The notes beneath the pieces are model-generated. The model was not told the DNA's origin and searched no databases. It saw only the letters and a list, made by a program, of their open reading frames with translations. This document shows positions 9,138 through 20,874 of a DNA stretch of 64,000 nucleotides, piece by piece. Origin of the DNA: Phoenix dactylifera (lineage: Eukaryota; Streptophyta; Magnoliopsida; Arecales; Arecaceae); contig NC_052392.1 of NCBI RefSeq assembly GCF_009389715.1, forward strand, positions 31,605,075 through 31,669,074. Direction: 5' to 3'. How positions within the stretch are numbered: position 1 is the first letter of the stretch; every line of letters starts with the position of its first letter. Both the position numbers and the translations under genes were made by a program.

Positions 9138-9560
9138 GGCTGCAAATGGGTCGAGTTGATCCGTGATCAGGTCCGACCCGACCTGCGTAGACCCGATCCA
9201 AATTTTAAGATCTGTGGGTTCGGATTGGGTTCTAAAATTGAATCTGAACCATTTTCTGAGTCAGATCTGGGTTTACTAAATCTAGACCCGACCCGACCCA
9301 TTATGTTTTTGAGTCTATTTTGCGTTTACTGAACCTGGACCGATCCCGAACCGAAATGGAGCGGTCTAAATTGGAATCACAGCGCTAGGGTTTTCTTCTC
9401 CCGAATCCCTATCGCCATTCTTCATCCTCCGGGCGCCGCCTCCTCTGGGCGCCGCCTCCTCCAGGCGCCGCCTCCTCCGAGCGCCTCCTCCGACTCCGAG
9501 CGCTTCCTCCGGCTCCGAGCGCCTCCTCCTCCGAGCGCCTCCTCCCGACTTCCGACTCCG
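9138..9560. mobile_element. Possible hAT-like transposon end or degenerate repeat
   Basis: The stretch begins ctgcaaatgggtcgagttg and continues with gacccga-type repeats (9165-9300). Subterminal regions of many plant hAT elements have this look. A GC-rich block (about 9420-9550) with repeated gcgccgcctcctcc follows. No partner end or target duplication was found, so the call is weak. Confidence 0.3.
9420..9550. repeat. GC-rich imperfect repeat (gcgccgcctcctc units)
   Basis: Six to eight degenerate units of about 12-20 bases built from gagcgcctcctcc and gcgccgcctcctc. It is simple-sequence-like. The antisense Arg/Gly-rich open frame over it is a by-product. Confidence 0.7.
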
Positions 9561-10338
9561 GTGAGTTCCGACTCCCGACAGAGGTTCGATTCCTTTTATT
9601 TTTTTTTCGTGTTTATAGTGATTTATTCTTTCTGAAGCTGTAAAGCATGATCCGAGTCCAAATCTGAAGTGTATTCCAAATGTTTCTGTAACCATGATTA
9701 CTGTTTGCTTGTTGGCTAATTTATTCTTTGATTTTATTTTTGTGAAGTTCACGGTCATGCAGGTTGATGAATGAAGATGATTGAGATCTTTGCAGGGTTA
9801 GATCCAATAACCTAGGTTGTAAAAGAAGATTAATTATCCTTTGGCATGAAAGATCCAACCCGAACCCATTGCGCAATTCATTCAGCGATCATGACAACAC
9901 TCAATGTGCTTGACAACATGCACCAACCTATCACTGATTTGGAAACCGGTTTAGCAGCGGCAAATCCTAAACTGTTCTCATTTATGACATAGGCTTGCAA
10001 GACTACGGTGACTTCCTCTACGGGATAAACTATTCGTGCCTGGAGGTTAGAATCATAATTGCTACAGTGGTGCAAACTGCTTCCTTGAGGTGGGTGTTGG
10101 ATTAATTGGCCAATTGGATCCTCACATGGGATCTTAAAGTTTGGAGAAGGCTATTTTCTTGAATAAATTAGTTGTAAGATTATTAGGTTGGATATTGCCT
10201 GAAAAAATATATTATTTAGAAAAATATTTTTAGAAATTAAATTAGACCGGCCAATTAAATTATATGATCTATTTGATTTATCAACAGGTTAAATTTACGT
10301 CCAAATAAACAACCTAATTTATTCTCACTGAAATTACT

Positions 10339-10719
10339 AAGGGCTCATTTGGTTCGTTGAAAAAATTTTCTCTCACTGAGATATTTTTCTTGAAAAGTTG
10401 CTATCTGGGTATATAATATCCAAAAAAGTGATTTCGCATGTTTAGTTGATCATAAAAAAGTGGCACATTTCATAGCGACATATATATGGTTGAGCATCTA
10501 TTTTTTTTTTAAAAAATGCATAAAATACATGTTATATTTTTAATAAAGAAAAAGACTTTACCTCATTTTATCTAAAAGTTTAATGGTATTTATGAAAAAA
10601 AAAATTATCTCAATTCTCAGTAGATAAACATTAAATTTTTTTACATTCTATATAATTTTTTTATTTTACTGGAGACCATGCTCTCTTGCCTTTCCTTCCC
10701 CCAAATCAAATGAGTCTTA
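10339..10719. mobile_element. TIR element / MITE, about 380 bp
   Basis: The left end reads taagggctcatttggttcg. The reverse complement of the right end reads taagactcatttgatttgg. These are imperfect terminal inverted repeats of the type common in plant MITEs. The interior is AT-rich and noncoding. The target duplication is unclear (taa/tta at the edges). Confidence 0.5.
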
Positions 10720-10799
10720 ATTGAATTTTAGAAAGCCATTTAAGCCGCAGGTTGAACCGGAGATGCGTTCGAAGCATCCAGATTCACGAGAACCGGTCC

Positions 10800-13700
10800 A
10801 ACCGGACGGTTTGGACAAAGCAATAACTTGAACTCGGGGGGTCCGGCATTTGGGATCTGGGGGTTTTTAAGCGCGAAGGCATTTAGGTATCGAGATCCCG
10901 TTCTCCCCTTCCTCCACACTCCGAGGTCTGCACTCGCGACCTCGAGGGCTCGAACTCAAGGTTCGACAGTGTTGGACGCCGCCGGGTATCGTTCTACGGT
11001 CTCTCTCCCTCTTCTTTCTCTCTCGTTGGAGAAGTTTCTAAAATTTGAGATCTTTTAGGGTTTTCTTGATCTTCTTGTTTCTTGTTTTGTTTCTGTTTAT
11101 TATTGGGGATCTAAGAAAGAGGGGAAGGATAAAGCAAAGGCCAGAGTTGTGGTGTGGGGATTTGAAACGGGGTGGTTAAGCTGAACCATCTTCTCATGCT
11201 GTGAAATTTTCATTTTTAATCAAAAGTTTGGCTTTTCTTAGAATTTCTAGCAACATTTAGTTAAATTTTGCTAATCTTCATTACGTTTGTTGCTTTTAAT
11301 TTTTAAAATTTAGTTGGTATACTGAAAATTGTCCCTAGCTATATTTGATAATTGTTCATGTAGTTAAAGATTTTTCTCTCAAATCCGCGTCATGGTAAGC
11401 TTTAGAGATTGAACTGCTCATGGGCATATGTTTTCCTAGTTAAACTAGTCTTTGCTGTTATTCTTTTCAAATTTAGAGTTTGAATCAATCTTTTCGTGCA
11501 ATTTTTTGCATATGTTGTGGTTATGGCTGTTGATTGATTTGTTTGCATGTTTGGGGTTTAATTGCGTTTGGCTGAGTATGATTTATTTGATGCGTGGTAC
11601 AGATGGGTATTCATTTTTTTTCTCCACTTCTTAAATTTTTTTTTTATGTTAAATCCAGGAGCTGATCTCTCCAAAAAAATTTATTGGCAATGTTGCTGTC
11701 ATTGGAAGGGCTAACTGAAAGTTTTCTTGTAATTACTAGAGGTTACATGGTAAATGTTTGTTGTGATTGGTTTCTGAGAGCTCATTGAGCAAGATCAAAG
11801 AAAAAGCAAAGATGGCTTGGAAAATGTTGATTTACATTTTTTCAGGGCTTATTGGCAAGAATTTTGGAGATGTCATTGGGATGGTGTAGTATAGAAATCT
11901 TACTTGTGACATGCCAGGATAGCGTGGCACCACCCATAGAAAAAGTTAATGCAATCTCTCCCAATATCCTTTGAACTCAACCCAAAATTCAATGAATTCA
12001 TGTTATTCCTGGGCTGGATTTATTGTAGATAGTTGGTGCACATGGTTAGATATGTTTTTCAGAAACAACTTTGCTTCTTTGATATGATTTAAATGCTAGA
12101 ATTGTCAATAAGGCTCAAGTTTATGTTGGTTGATAATCAAAAGATGTCCACTTAATTCTCAGTTTTCTCTGAGAGTTTTTAACAATTTTTATGCATAATT
12201 ATGTTGAAGCTTTACCTAGTATTTCCTCTCCACCTTACTGCTGGAGTGATGAAAGCACTCATTAACTGCTGATATTCTTCTTCCAAGAAGGTGCACAATT
12301 CCTAAATTGATGTGATGAAACTTGTGGGTTATTTCATGTATAATATATATTTTGATGGTTTAAGGTTAGAGTTCTTCTATTGCATGTCTCTGTGCCTTGA
12401 ATCTGATTCTTTCTTTATAGGTGTCTTCCTTTTTAGAGGAATTCAGTTAAGTTTCCGATTCCTTTTGATGCATGATGAAATCTGAAAAATTAATGTAAAG
12501 TGTTGTTTGAGGTTTTTCTGAGATGATGTAGAATCTATGGACTTATTTAGGTTTAAAATGCATTCTGAAGGAAAGCATATGTGACATATTTACTCGAATT
12601 CCCTGTATAGGTTATTGTGGATGATGGAGATTGAAATATGGAAGGTATTTCCGTATTAAGTCTATCCATTACTTATCATCTATGTCTCTGCTGAAGTGGG
12701 ACGTTTTGGTTAATCAATATAATGCCTAGAAATATTCCATGGACCTGTTATTTTATAAGTGACATGTTGTTGATAATGAATAGCTGGATGGTATAACAAG
12801 GTTAAAGCTAGATCTCAGGAATCCAAGGTTTGCAAGGGTTTTCTATAATTTGGTTATGAAGTTCAGGACTTAGGATTTTGACCAACAGAAATAGGGTAAG
12901 TAGGTGAAAGAAAACTGCTGTTGAGTTAACAGCATCGAATAAGCTTAGGAGTTTCCATACAAGGATAGTGAAGCTGTTACCTTTAAAACATAATGGAAAG
13001 TTCTGTAGGATGGTCCCTCAAAGGCCTATATTTACCTCTCATTCTGTGGAGTATGTACCTGATTGAGGTTTGCATTAGAAATTTGAACATTTTCATGAAC
13101 TCCTGAACATGATTACTTCATGTTTGAGATGTGCTGACAACTTCAACCTCTCTGCTGAAGCTGAGTTCTTCTATGCCGATGATTTGATGTAGTTAACCTT
13201 TCTTCCTCTTTATGCTGGTCAGCACTCTTATTTTCTGTTCTATGTCTAGGTTTTCACCATATTTTTTTTCCCATTGTGTTTTCTAGGGACATCATAAACT
13301 GTGGATCATCGGATTCTTATTTCTGCCCATCCTCTATGGTGAAAACACCAAAGGTTTCACCACTGTCTATTTTACTTGAAACTAATGCCTGCCTATGTAA
13401 AAAAACAACCTTTTTGGTCATCAGTTTAGGACATTCAAGACACTATATCTGACCCATTTTAATGCAGGCTTATTTGGTAAATGCAAAATCGATATTTTCT
13501 TTCTGAATGCAGGAACCTGTTATTCTTATCCTTTTCCTGCACAGTATATTTTAGATAGGCCAAATTTCTTCCTATACGATGCCAGACTTTTCCTGTGTTT
13601 CCACTTTCATGTCTCTATCTGATTTGTGATTTCAAAAGGGAGTGATGAACCCTGGTGGGACATAAAGACAGGGGAAATAGTTGGAAGATTGTGTTGTTTC

Positions 13701-14182
13701 TGATATCTTAGAATGCAATCATTCTTTGGTGTTATATTCCAGTCTCGGCTTTGAATTTTGCTCTTTGAGTAACAAGCAGATAATATCTTTTATTATCCTT
13801 CCATAATGTTGATTGTACTGTTCTTAATGAAGCTTCACTTATTAATACCAGCATCAGACTGATTTGGACGAATGTTTTACTAGACAGGTTTCTTTTATAG
13901 TGTGATTTTGTCTCTGAGTGGACTAGTGGAATACTATAAATTCACTATTCGATGTCGTTGTCGTCATTGTTAGGCAAATGCTTATCGTTCCCATTGATAA
14001 TGGACATTCATTTTTCTCTTCTAAAACTGACCAACTATTTTAGACATTGAATGAAGGTGGCCCTCTCTGTGTGATCCATATTGTGCTTGAGCTGCTTCTA
14101 TTATTTTTAGCATTCATGTCCTTTTATTATTCCTCTATATTTCATTTCATCCTTGCATTCCTATTTTCAATTTGTTCAGCAG
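10800..14182 (+). other. Probable noncoding first exon and long 5'-UTR intron of the RRM gene
   Basis: A pyrimidine-rich leader-like stretch (tctctctccctcttctttctctct, about 10998-11021) followed by agggttttcttgatcttcttg resembles a plant 5' UTR. From about 11100 to 14182 I see no coding sequence, only T-rich intron-like DNA ending in an acceptor directly before the RRM start codon. The exact first donor was not fixed. Confidence 0.45.
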
Positions 14183-14203
14183 GAAGATTAGACAGCAACC
14201 TAC

Positions 14204-15355
14204 ATGTCTACTAATACAGAGGAGGCCAGGAAGGCTTATGCTGAATTTGAGGAGAAAGTGAGGAGGACGGTGTTCCTCGACAATCTTTCTCATAAGGTTA
14301 CACCTGCTGTCATCAAAATGGCGCTTGGTCAATTTGGTAATGTGGTCAATGTAGAGTTTATCCCAAACTACACAATACCTTATAATATCCCACAGTGTGC
14401 TCTGGTGGAAATGGAGGATGCAAAGCAGGCTAACTCCATAATCACTGAGATGACCGACTTTCCGTTCATGATGTCTGGGATGCCAAGGCCTATCAGGGCC
14501 CGGCGCGCCAAGGCAGAGATGTTTGCCGACCGCCCTGCACCACCTGACAGGAAGATAGAAGTTCGTTGGGTGGACCCGTCTGATCCAGATTTTCAGGTGG
14601 CGAAGAAGCTTAAGGAAATGGTCGTGAGACACAAGGCAGAAACTTTGGCCTTGGTTAAGGTAATATTTTGTGTTTAAGAGTTAGCATTCATAGTATGATC
14701 CATTTCGTTGAAGATTCTTATGCACGGATCTATCTAAGGGAGCATTGACCATGTTGTGTTAGCTTAGGTGATGGGGAGGTTCCTAAGTATCCAATTTAGA
14801 ATTCACTCGTTATTGATAAAGGTAACCATCTGGTTAGCTAGAAAATTGTGGATTTTGACTTGTTTGAATTCTCTGTCATTCTTGATATTTTTCTATATAT
14901 CTAGTTAACAATATCACGGAGTCTGTATTGGAATACAGATAAGTAAATAAAAGCAAGGTTGTGGGAGGGTTGAATCACTTGTAGTGTCATAACCAACCTC
15001 AGTTATTGGGGAAGGTTGTTTTCTTGTTCTTATACTGGCGATTATTTTCTGTAGTTAGTTGTTTATCGTTGTTAGAAATCTTCAGGTTGCTGTTTGATTC
15101 AATGGTAGGGATAAAACTGCTTTCAAATGTATGTGATGGAGAGTGGCCTTTTTGATTTCATTTAATCAATGCCTTTCATCCTTCGTTATTTGCATATTGC
15201 AGCTTCAACTGGAAGAAGAGGAGAAGCTTGCAATGCAGCAGGCAGAATTGCTGAAGTCTAACTTCAAGAAGTTTGAGATGATAGAAAATATCATGCAAGA
15301 TGGAGCTGCCTCCTGCTTGGCTCGCCATTACGGTGTTAAACTCGCTGATGAGTGA
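14204..15355 (+). CDS. Single-RRM RNA-binding protein, AIPP1/EDM3-like
   Basis: The coding exons are 14204-14659 and 15203-15355, joined in phase 0 (donor gtaata, acceptor ttgcag), giving 202 residues. An RRM fold lies at about residues 20-105: TVFLDNLSHKVTP (RNP2-like) and CALVEMEDAKQA (RNP1-like). A conserved part with MPRPIRARRAKAEMF and IEVRWVDPSDPDFQVAKKL follows, then a charged coiled-coil (LQLEEEEKLAMQQAELLK) and a C-terminal helix ending KLADE. The layout resembles the plant AIPP1/EDM3 proteins, which in Arabidopsis work in a complex on intronic heterochromatin and alternative polyadenylation. That match is from memory of the family, so I give no symbol. The start codon lies 21 bases after an acceptor (ttcagcag, ending 14182), so a noncoding first exon and a 5'-UTR intron of up to about 3 kb lie upstream. 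Confidence 0.8.
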
Positions 15356-17740
15356 GCACTATTGTTGATTTAAGGCATTTCATAGTTTGTATGGATCATT
15401 CTGAGTGAATTCTTGAAGCATCTGTACAGTTGATATGGATATGGAACTATTATGTTGGGTAGTTGCGTTATGGCTTATTAGGAATATAGAAGAATACAAT
15501 GTTACATATTGCATCAATCAATCAAACTGTGTCTTCTCAAGTGTTTTCTTAGATTCAGAACTCTTGATGCTTGCTCCATAGTAGATAGAAAGGGAATGTG
15601 GATGATATCATTTAGCATGCTGTCTTCCATTTGCATGCCTTCATAGAGTTCGTTCATGACAGTGAGACTATTCTAGCTGAGTTTTCAATTTTTTTAATAA
15701 TTATTCCTTAATTTTTACTGCTCAAAGGATCGAATGAAATATTATTTTGTGATCATGACAAAATATTATTCCCCATCTATTTAAGTTGTTCACAAAGTGT
15801 TTATGTTCAGTAGATGAGATACTTCCAAACCGCAGTTTATTAATTTTCTGCTGATGAGGTGTTTCTGATACATACACAAGCGATGTCTGGTTGTGGTTGT
15901 GGTGGTGTGTTTGTTGCCATTGCTCATCCGGATCTATTTAGATCTGCTTTTATTGCAGGTATATCTAAAAGGATAGGAATTTGTGGGCTCAGTTGAGCAA
16001 TAGCGAGAGGGTTTTTCTTTTTGCTCATGATCTGGGATTTGGTAATATTGTGTTGAAAAGGTATGTCTAGAGAAACATGGTTGCAATTAATAAAGATGGA
16101 GCTCATCTTTGTTGTGTGGGAATAATAGTTGAAGATACGAAATCATACAAGAAATATTTAGGTGTGCCATTTCCTGTACAACATAGGCCTGAAAAGTTTG
16201 GAACATATATCACATGTAATATAGTAATAATAAAATGTTCTAAATAATAATAGAAAGAACTTGATTATTAAGATCTTAAATAGCAAAATTTGTGGTCTAA
16301 TTAATATTAAAATTAATATAAGTTTTAAATTAAAAGATATTGAATGTGTGGTTAGGATAAGCATCATGTAAATTTCAATTAGTATTACAGACTTGCAGCA
16401 TCGTAATTTACATTTTGAAGTCGGGAAAAGGGGAACATAAATGGATAAAATTGACATCGGGAAGTTATCTCGATTCAAGCATATTTACAGGCAAATTCCA
16501 AGCCTAACTCAACAATTGTATGGCTAATTTACATAACTAATTAATCCAGCTTAAGCTCTCCAGCAATTCAAATGTCATGCGATTTAGAAAAAAAGAAATC
16601 GAGAGCTATAATTGCAATCTACCAAGTAAGAAACCATGATAAATAGCCTTCTTTTTTGTTTTTTGGCAGTGAGCAGACATTGGTTATTTGGTATTTAAGT
16701 GTATCATGCTTGTTTCTGTCATGGCTAACCAGAGAGAATGCGTGATGCATGTAACTCATCCATTCCCGGGTATGTGTGTGTATGCGTTGCTTTGCCATTG
16801 AGGGATTCGTGGAAATTATAAAAAGTGGAAATTATGGAGGAAATAATATATATTTATTATCTTTTTTTAACATAAGAAGTTTGGACATAGTTTCTACTCA
16901 CTGATAGATGGGGAGAGGTATTGGGAGAGTGTGGACATTGACCTATCATCATAGAATACGAGTGAGAAACATGAAAGCAGACCCCCTGTTTTCTTGGAGT
17001 TCCTTGGTAAAAGGCATGACTTTTTTAGGGACAAATGGAGCTCCAAAATTCCTATAGCTTTAATATTTCTGATATTTTATTGGGTTCTTGGTGCATTGTA
17101 TAGACATGATTGGTTCAAAGTGTAAAGACACTTAAGATAATTTTGTTACCCCAAAAAATGATTGAAGACCTTAAATCTAATTTATTTTTAACCCGAGTTT
17201 TTTTTTGTTATTATTTGTCTAGATTGCGCGTTGCGCTTTTACCCTAAATTGATGATATCTCTCTAAAGTATGAATTAGATAGAGAATGTAGAGGTTATTA
17301 TCAATAAAACAGAAGGATTTAGCTACTGCACAAAAGGTTTTGCATTATGTTAATGAGCTTATGGTGTTAAAGAATGGTGGAGGAATTTATACACATTTTA
17401 TCAGACATGATATAAAAAAAAAAAAAAAAGTGAAATAACAAAGTAAAAAGCCCAACCAGTCCAAAGGAAACCCAGCCGTGTGTTTTTTTTTTTATCTTCT
17501 TTTTATGTGTAAACCCAACCATATCAGGTTATAATTTCCAACCTCGGAAATACTTCCATCTTAGATTGCATAGGACCGGCTTGTTTGATGTTAACCAATA
17601 AAATATTTTTATTTGGTCAACCCCGTAGGTAACTTGTATATAGAAGCATACCCAAAGATATTGTAAGTTTTCCGACAAGTCCCTGGAAAGAACAAAAGAA
17701 AATCTGATAAGCTTTTCTATTTCTAGAATGCAAACGCGTA
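15356..17740. other. Intergenic region between the RRM and thaumatin-like genes
   Basis: It holds the RRM 3' UTR, then AT-rich DNA with homopolymer runs (for example the A-run near 17412). No open frame here shows a recognisable domain. Confidence 0.5.
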
Positions 17741-17933
17741 AGAATATTTTTGTTTATCAGCCATTCAGCCGTGGGCACGTCAGGGACCTGGGACTTCTTT
17801 AAAGCTCAACGAGACAAAAACAAAAGAATAAACAAATGGGAGAACAGGATCCGAAGGAACCTGCAAGAAGGGAAACGGGACCAAAGCGGCAACGGGCAAA
17901 ACAAAGCAAGAAGGAAAGGAATCTACTTCCCCT

Positions 17934-17970
17934 TCCCCTTCCCCTTCCCCTTTCTCCTTCCCCTTCCGTT
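17934..17970. repeat. (CCCCTT)n microsatellite upstream of the thaumatin-like gene
   Basis: Five to six copies of a ccccttcc-like hexamer lie about 200 bases before the start codon, likely in the proximal promoter. The TATA-like tatttatactg is near 18036. Confidence 0.7.
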
Positions 17971-18149
17971 GCCACAAGCAAAGGTAGCCCTGTTGATCCC
18001 TTAATCGATCCCCACGTATTCTTCCTTCTCCGCCTTATTTATACTGTATATATTGTGCTGCATATATTATTTACGAGTTACAGTTATATCTTAGATCTCC
18101 CTATCGTTGGAGAAAAAGGGATATAGAGGTGTTGTTTATTTGAAGGGAG

Positions 18150-19503
18150 ATGGATTACACCCATAGAAGAATTCTCTTGACAGTCCTCTTATTCATTTCA
18201 TCAGGTACTGGTCCTTTTTCCCCTTGTATGCCTTCAATCTTAAGCCATCTTCTTCTTGCTTCTGGTCTCTCGGGTGAGCTATAGTTTCTTCTTCTTGTTC
18301 TTCTTCTTCTTCTTCTATAGTACCTTGAAGCTCCATGAGATGTCCTCCTGTGTCTGCTTCATTGCTGATGAGTTTCTTATCCTAGCCAGTACTTTTTCCC
18401 TGGAACATATCCTTGGAGCCTCGGAGTCATAGATTTGGTGGCTACAACCATACATTCTATAGCAGCACTCTTCTTTATTTCAAATATAAATAAGCATACC
18501 TCTCTGTGATCATAGTTTCTGTAGTTTGGTATCATAATTAGCTGATTTGTTGCTTGGATTCGTAGTTTTGTAACTTTCTCAATATTCTTATTGAATAGGC
18601 TTCAATTAATTGCATTAAATTCCTTTTATTCATTTATTCGTTCACTTTAACTTTTTTTTTTGGTTAAAAAAATGTGGAGAACTTACTGATGAAATCATGC
18701 ATTTTTTTTATTTTTCTTATTATTTTAACTTAGATAAAGAAATGAAAGCAAAAGAGTTATTTATATTATATTTATCTTTACAATTTTCCTTTTTTTTCTT
18801 AATTAGATTTCTAATTTCTTTTTTTACAGGGGCAAAATGGGCAGAGGGGGCAAGAGTGTTTACGCTGGTGAACGACTGCATGACGACGATTTGGCCGGCG
18901 ATCACCCCGGGTGAGAACTTCAACGGGGGCGGGCTGGCCCTCCGGCGGGGCCAGTCCGTGGTGTTCAACGCCCCGGTCGGGTGGTCCGGCCGGATCTGGG
19001 GCCGGACCGGGTGCAACTTCGACCAGGCCGGCAACGGCTCGTGCCAGACCGGCGCCTGCGGCACCACCCTCAAGTGCGGCGCCGCCGGCAAACCCCCCGC
19101 CACCCTCGCCGAGTTCACCCTCGCCTCCATGGACTTCTACGACGTCAGCCTCGTCGACGGCTTCAACCTGCCGATGACGGTGACGCCCGTCAACGGCAAG
19201 GGCGGCAACTGCTCCTCCGCCGGCTGCAACAGCGACCTGAGGAACAACTGCCCCTCGGAGCTCGCCGTGAAGGCGGACGGGAAGACGGTGGCGTGCCGGA
19301 GCGCGTGCGACGTGTTCGACACCGACCAGTACTGCTGCAGGGGAGTGTACGGGAATCCGGTCACCTGCCAGCCGACGTTCTACTCCAAGAAGTTCAAGCA
19401 GGCTTGCCCGACGGCTTATAGCTATGCATACGACGATCCTACCAGTATTTTTACGTGCATCGAGGGGGATTACATCATCACCTTCTGCGCCCCCGGCAGG
19501 TAA
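18150..19503 (+). CDS. Thaumatin-like protein (PR-5 family), secreted
   Basis: Exon 1 (18150-18204) encodes MDYTHRRILLTVLLFISS, the start of a signal peptide. Exon 2 (18830-19503) follows a 625-bp intron, joined in phase 1, for 242 residues in all. The mature protein starts near ARVFTLVNDC. I count 16 cysteines, the canonical number that forms eight disulfides. The acidic-cleft REDDD residues of antifungal members can be matched: Arg in GWSGRIWG, Glu in LAEF, two Asp in DFYDVSLVDGFN and Asp in YDDPTS. The family is secreted to the apoplast or vacuole and includes beta-glucan-binding antifungal and developmental members; which one this is cannot be read from sequence. There is no C-terminal membrane or kinase extension. 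Exon 2 is very GC-rich at third positions against AT-rich flanks, a monocot-like trait. Confidence 0.92.
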
Positions 19504-19506
19504 TGA

Positions 19507-20874
19507 TTCATAAATAAATAGTAGCAGTTGCTCTGCTTCTTATATTAATTTTGCTTTGTTTATTCTCTCTTGGCTTCCAATATTGCTGGCTCCTCATATT
19601 GCATGAAGGAATAAAATGAATTTATTCTTTCTATTGATAAAATGAACACGGAATAGTTTTTGTCAGGGTTAAAGTAGAATAACTTTATTCTGTCTTTTGG
19701 CTAATACATCTTTGTTTCTTTCTTTTAAAAAGAAAAAATAGTTTGCCAAGAAAAGAATTCTGAAAAAGACATTTAGCGGGATAGAACAAAAAAGAAAATA
19801 TCTGATTTTTTTTAAATTTTTAAAAGGAGAGGCTAATCTTAAGCTTTATTTTTTTTTATCGTATATACCCATCCATTTTAATTAGGGTCAAAACCAAACT
19901 CTCCCAAGAAAGGAGCGACACCATCAGAGCAAACGCTCTGTACAAATGTTGAGAATGTAATGAGATCAATATGATCTTCTCTAAAATCTATCATCTAAGT
20001 GCTTGTGAATTGCTCGGTCAAATCTTTCATTATCGAACTTTTTGAAATAAAATAATGATTGTTGCTATACCCAATATTGACCACTATAATTATACAAAAA
20101 GACATCGTTCGAACATGTCATTATTCTACAAATCGTTTTCAAAACGCTGAAATCCATATAAAAGAAAAATGTAGCCTTTTCACTGCATCATAATTCTATA
20201 AATAGTAGGAGTTGCTTTGCTTCTTATATTAATTTTGCTCTATTTATTCTTTCTTGGCTTCCATTGCTGGCTTCTCATATTGCATGAAGGAATAGAATGA
20301 ATTTATTCTCTCTTGATAAAATAAACGTGGAATAGTTTTTGCCAGGGTTAAAGTAGAATAAATTTATTCTGTCTTTTTGCTAATACATCTTTGTTTCTTT
20401 CTTTTAAAAAGAAAAAATAGTTTGCCAAAAAAAAAATTCTGAAAAAGACATTTAGCAGGATAGAACAAAAAAAAATCTGTTTTTTTTTATTTTTAAAAAG
20501 AGAGACTTATCTTAAGCTTTATTTTTTGTTTATCCTATATACCCATCCATTTTAAGGGTCAAAACCGAACTCTCCTAAGAAAGGAGCGATACCATCAGAG
20601 CAAGCACTCTGTACAAATGTTAAGAATGTAATGAGATCAATACCATCCTCTCTAAAACGTCCTGTCATCTAAGTGCTTGTTAATTGCTTGGTCAAATCTT
20701 TCATTATCAAACTTTTTAAAATAAAATAATGATTGTTGCTATACCCAATATCGACCACTATTATTATATAAAAAAACATTGTTTGATCATGTCATTATTC
20801 TATAAATCGTTTTCAAAACGCTGAAACCCATATAAAAGAAAAAATGTAGCTTTTTCACTGTATCAGAATTCTTT
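19507..20874. repeat. 684-bp tandem duplication downstream of the thaumatin-like gene
   Basis: Copy 1 (about 19507-20190) begins a few bases after the stop codon and is repeated at about 20191-20874. Aligning the agtag(c/g)agttgct anchor gives an offset of 684. Both copies share cttcttatattaattttg, tcatattgcatgaagg, ccagtttgccaa-like and gaacaaatgt-region landmarks, with scattered substitutions and small indels. Neither copy has a coding frame. Confidence 0.93.

Noticed and set aside
9366..9758. Antisense Arg/Gly-rich ORF
   Set aside because: It reads through the GC-rich imperfect repeat and shows no conserved residues.
17750..18126. Open frames of 84 and 96 codons before the thaumatin-like gene
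   Set aside because: They run through a ccccttcc microsatellite and the proximal promoter; products are repetitive.
18911..19421. Alternative-frame Ser/Pro/Arg-rich ORFs over the thaumatin-like exon
   Set aside because: They are shadows of the GC-rich coding frame, which alone has 16 conserved cysteines.
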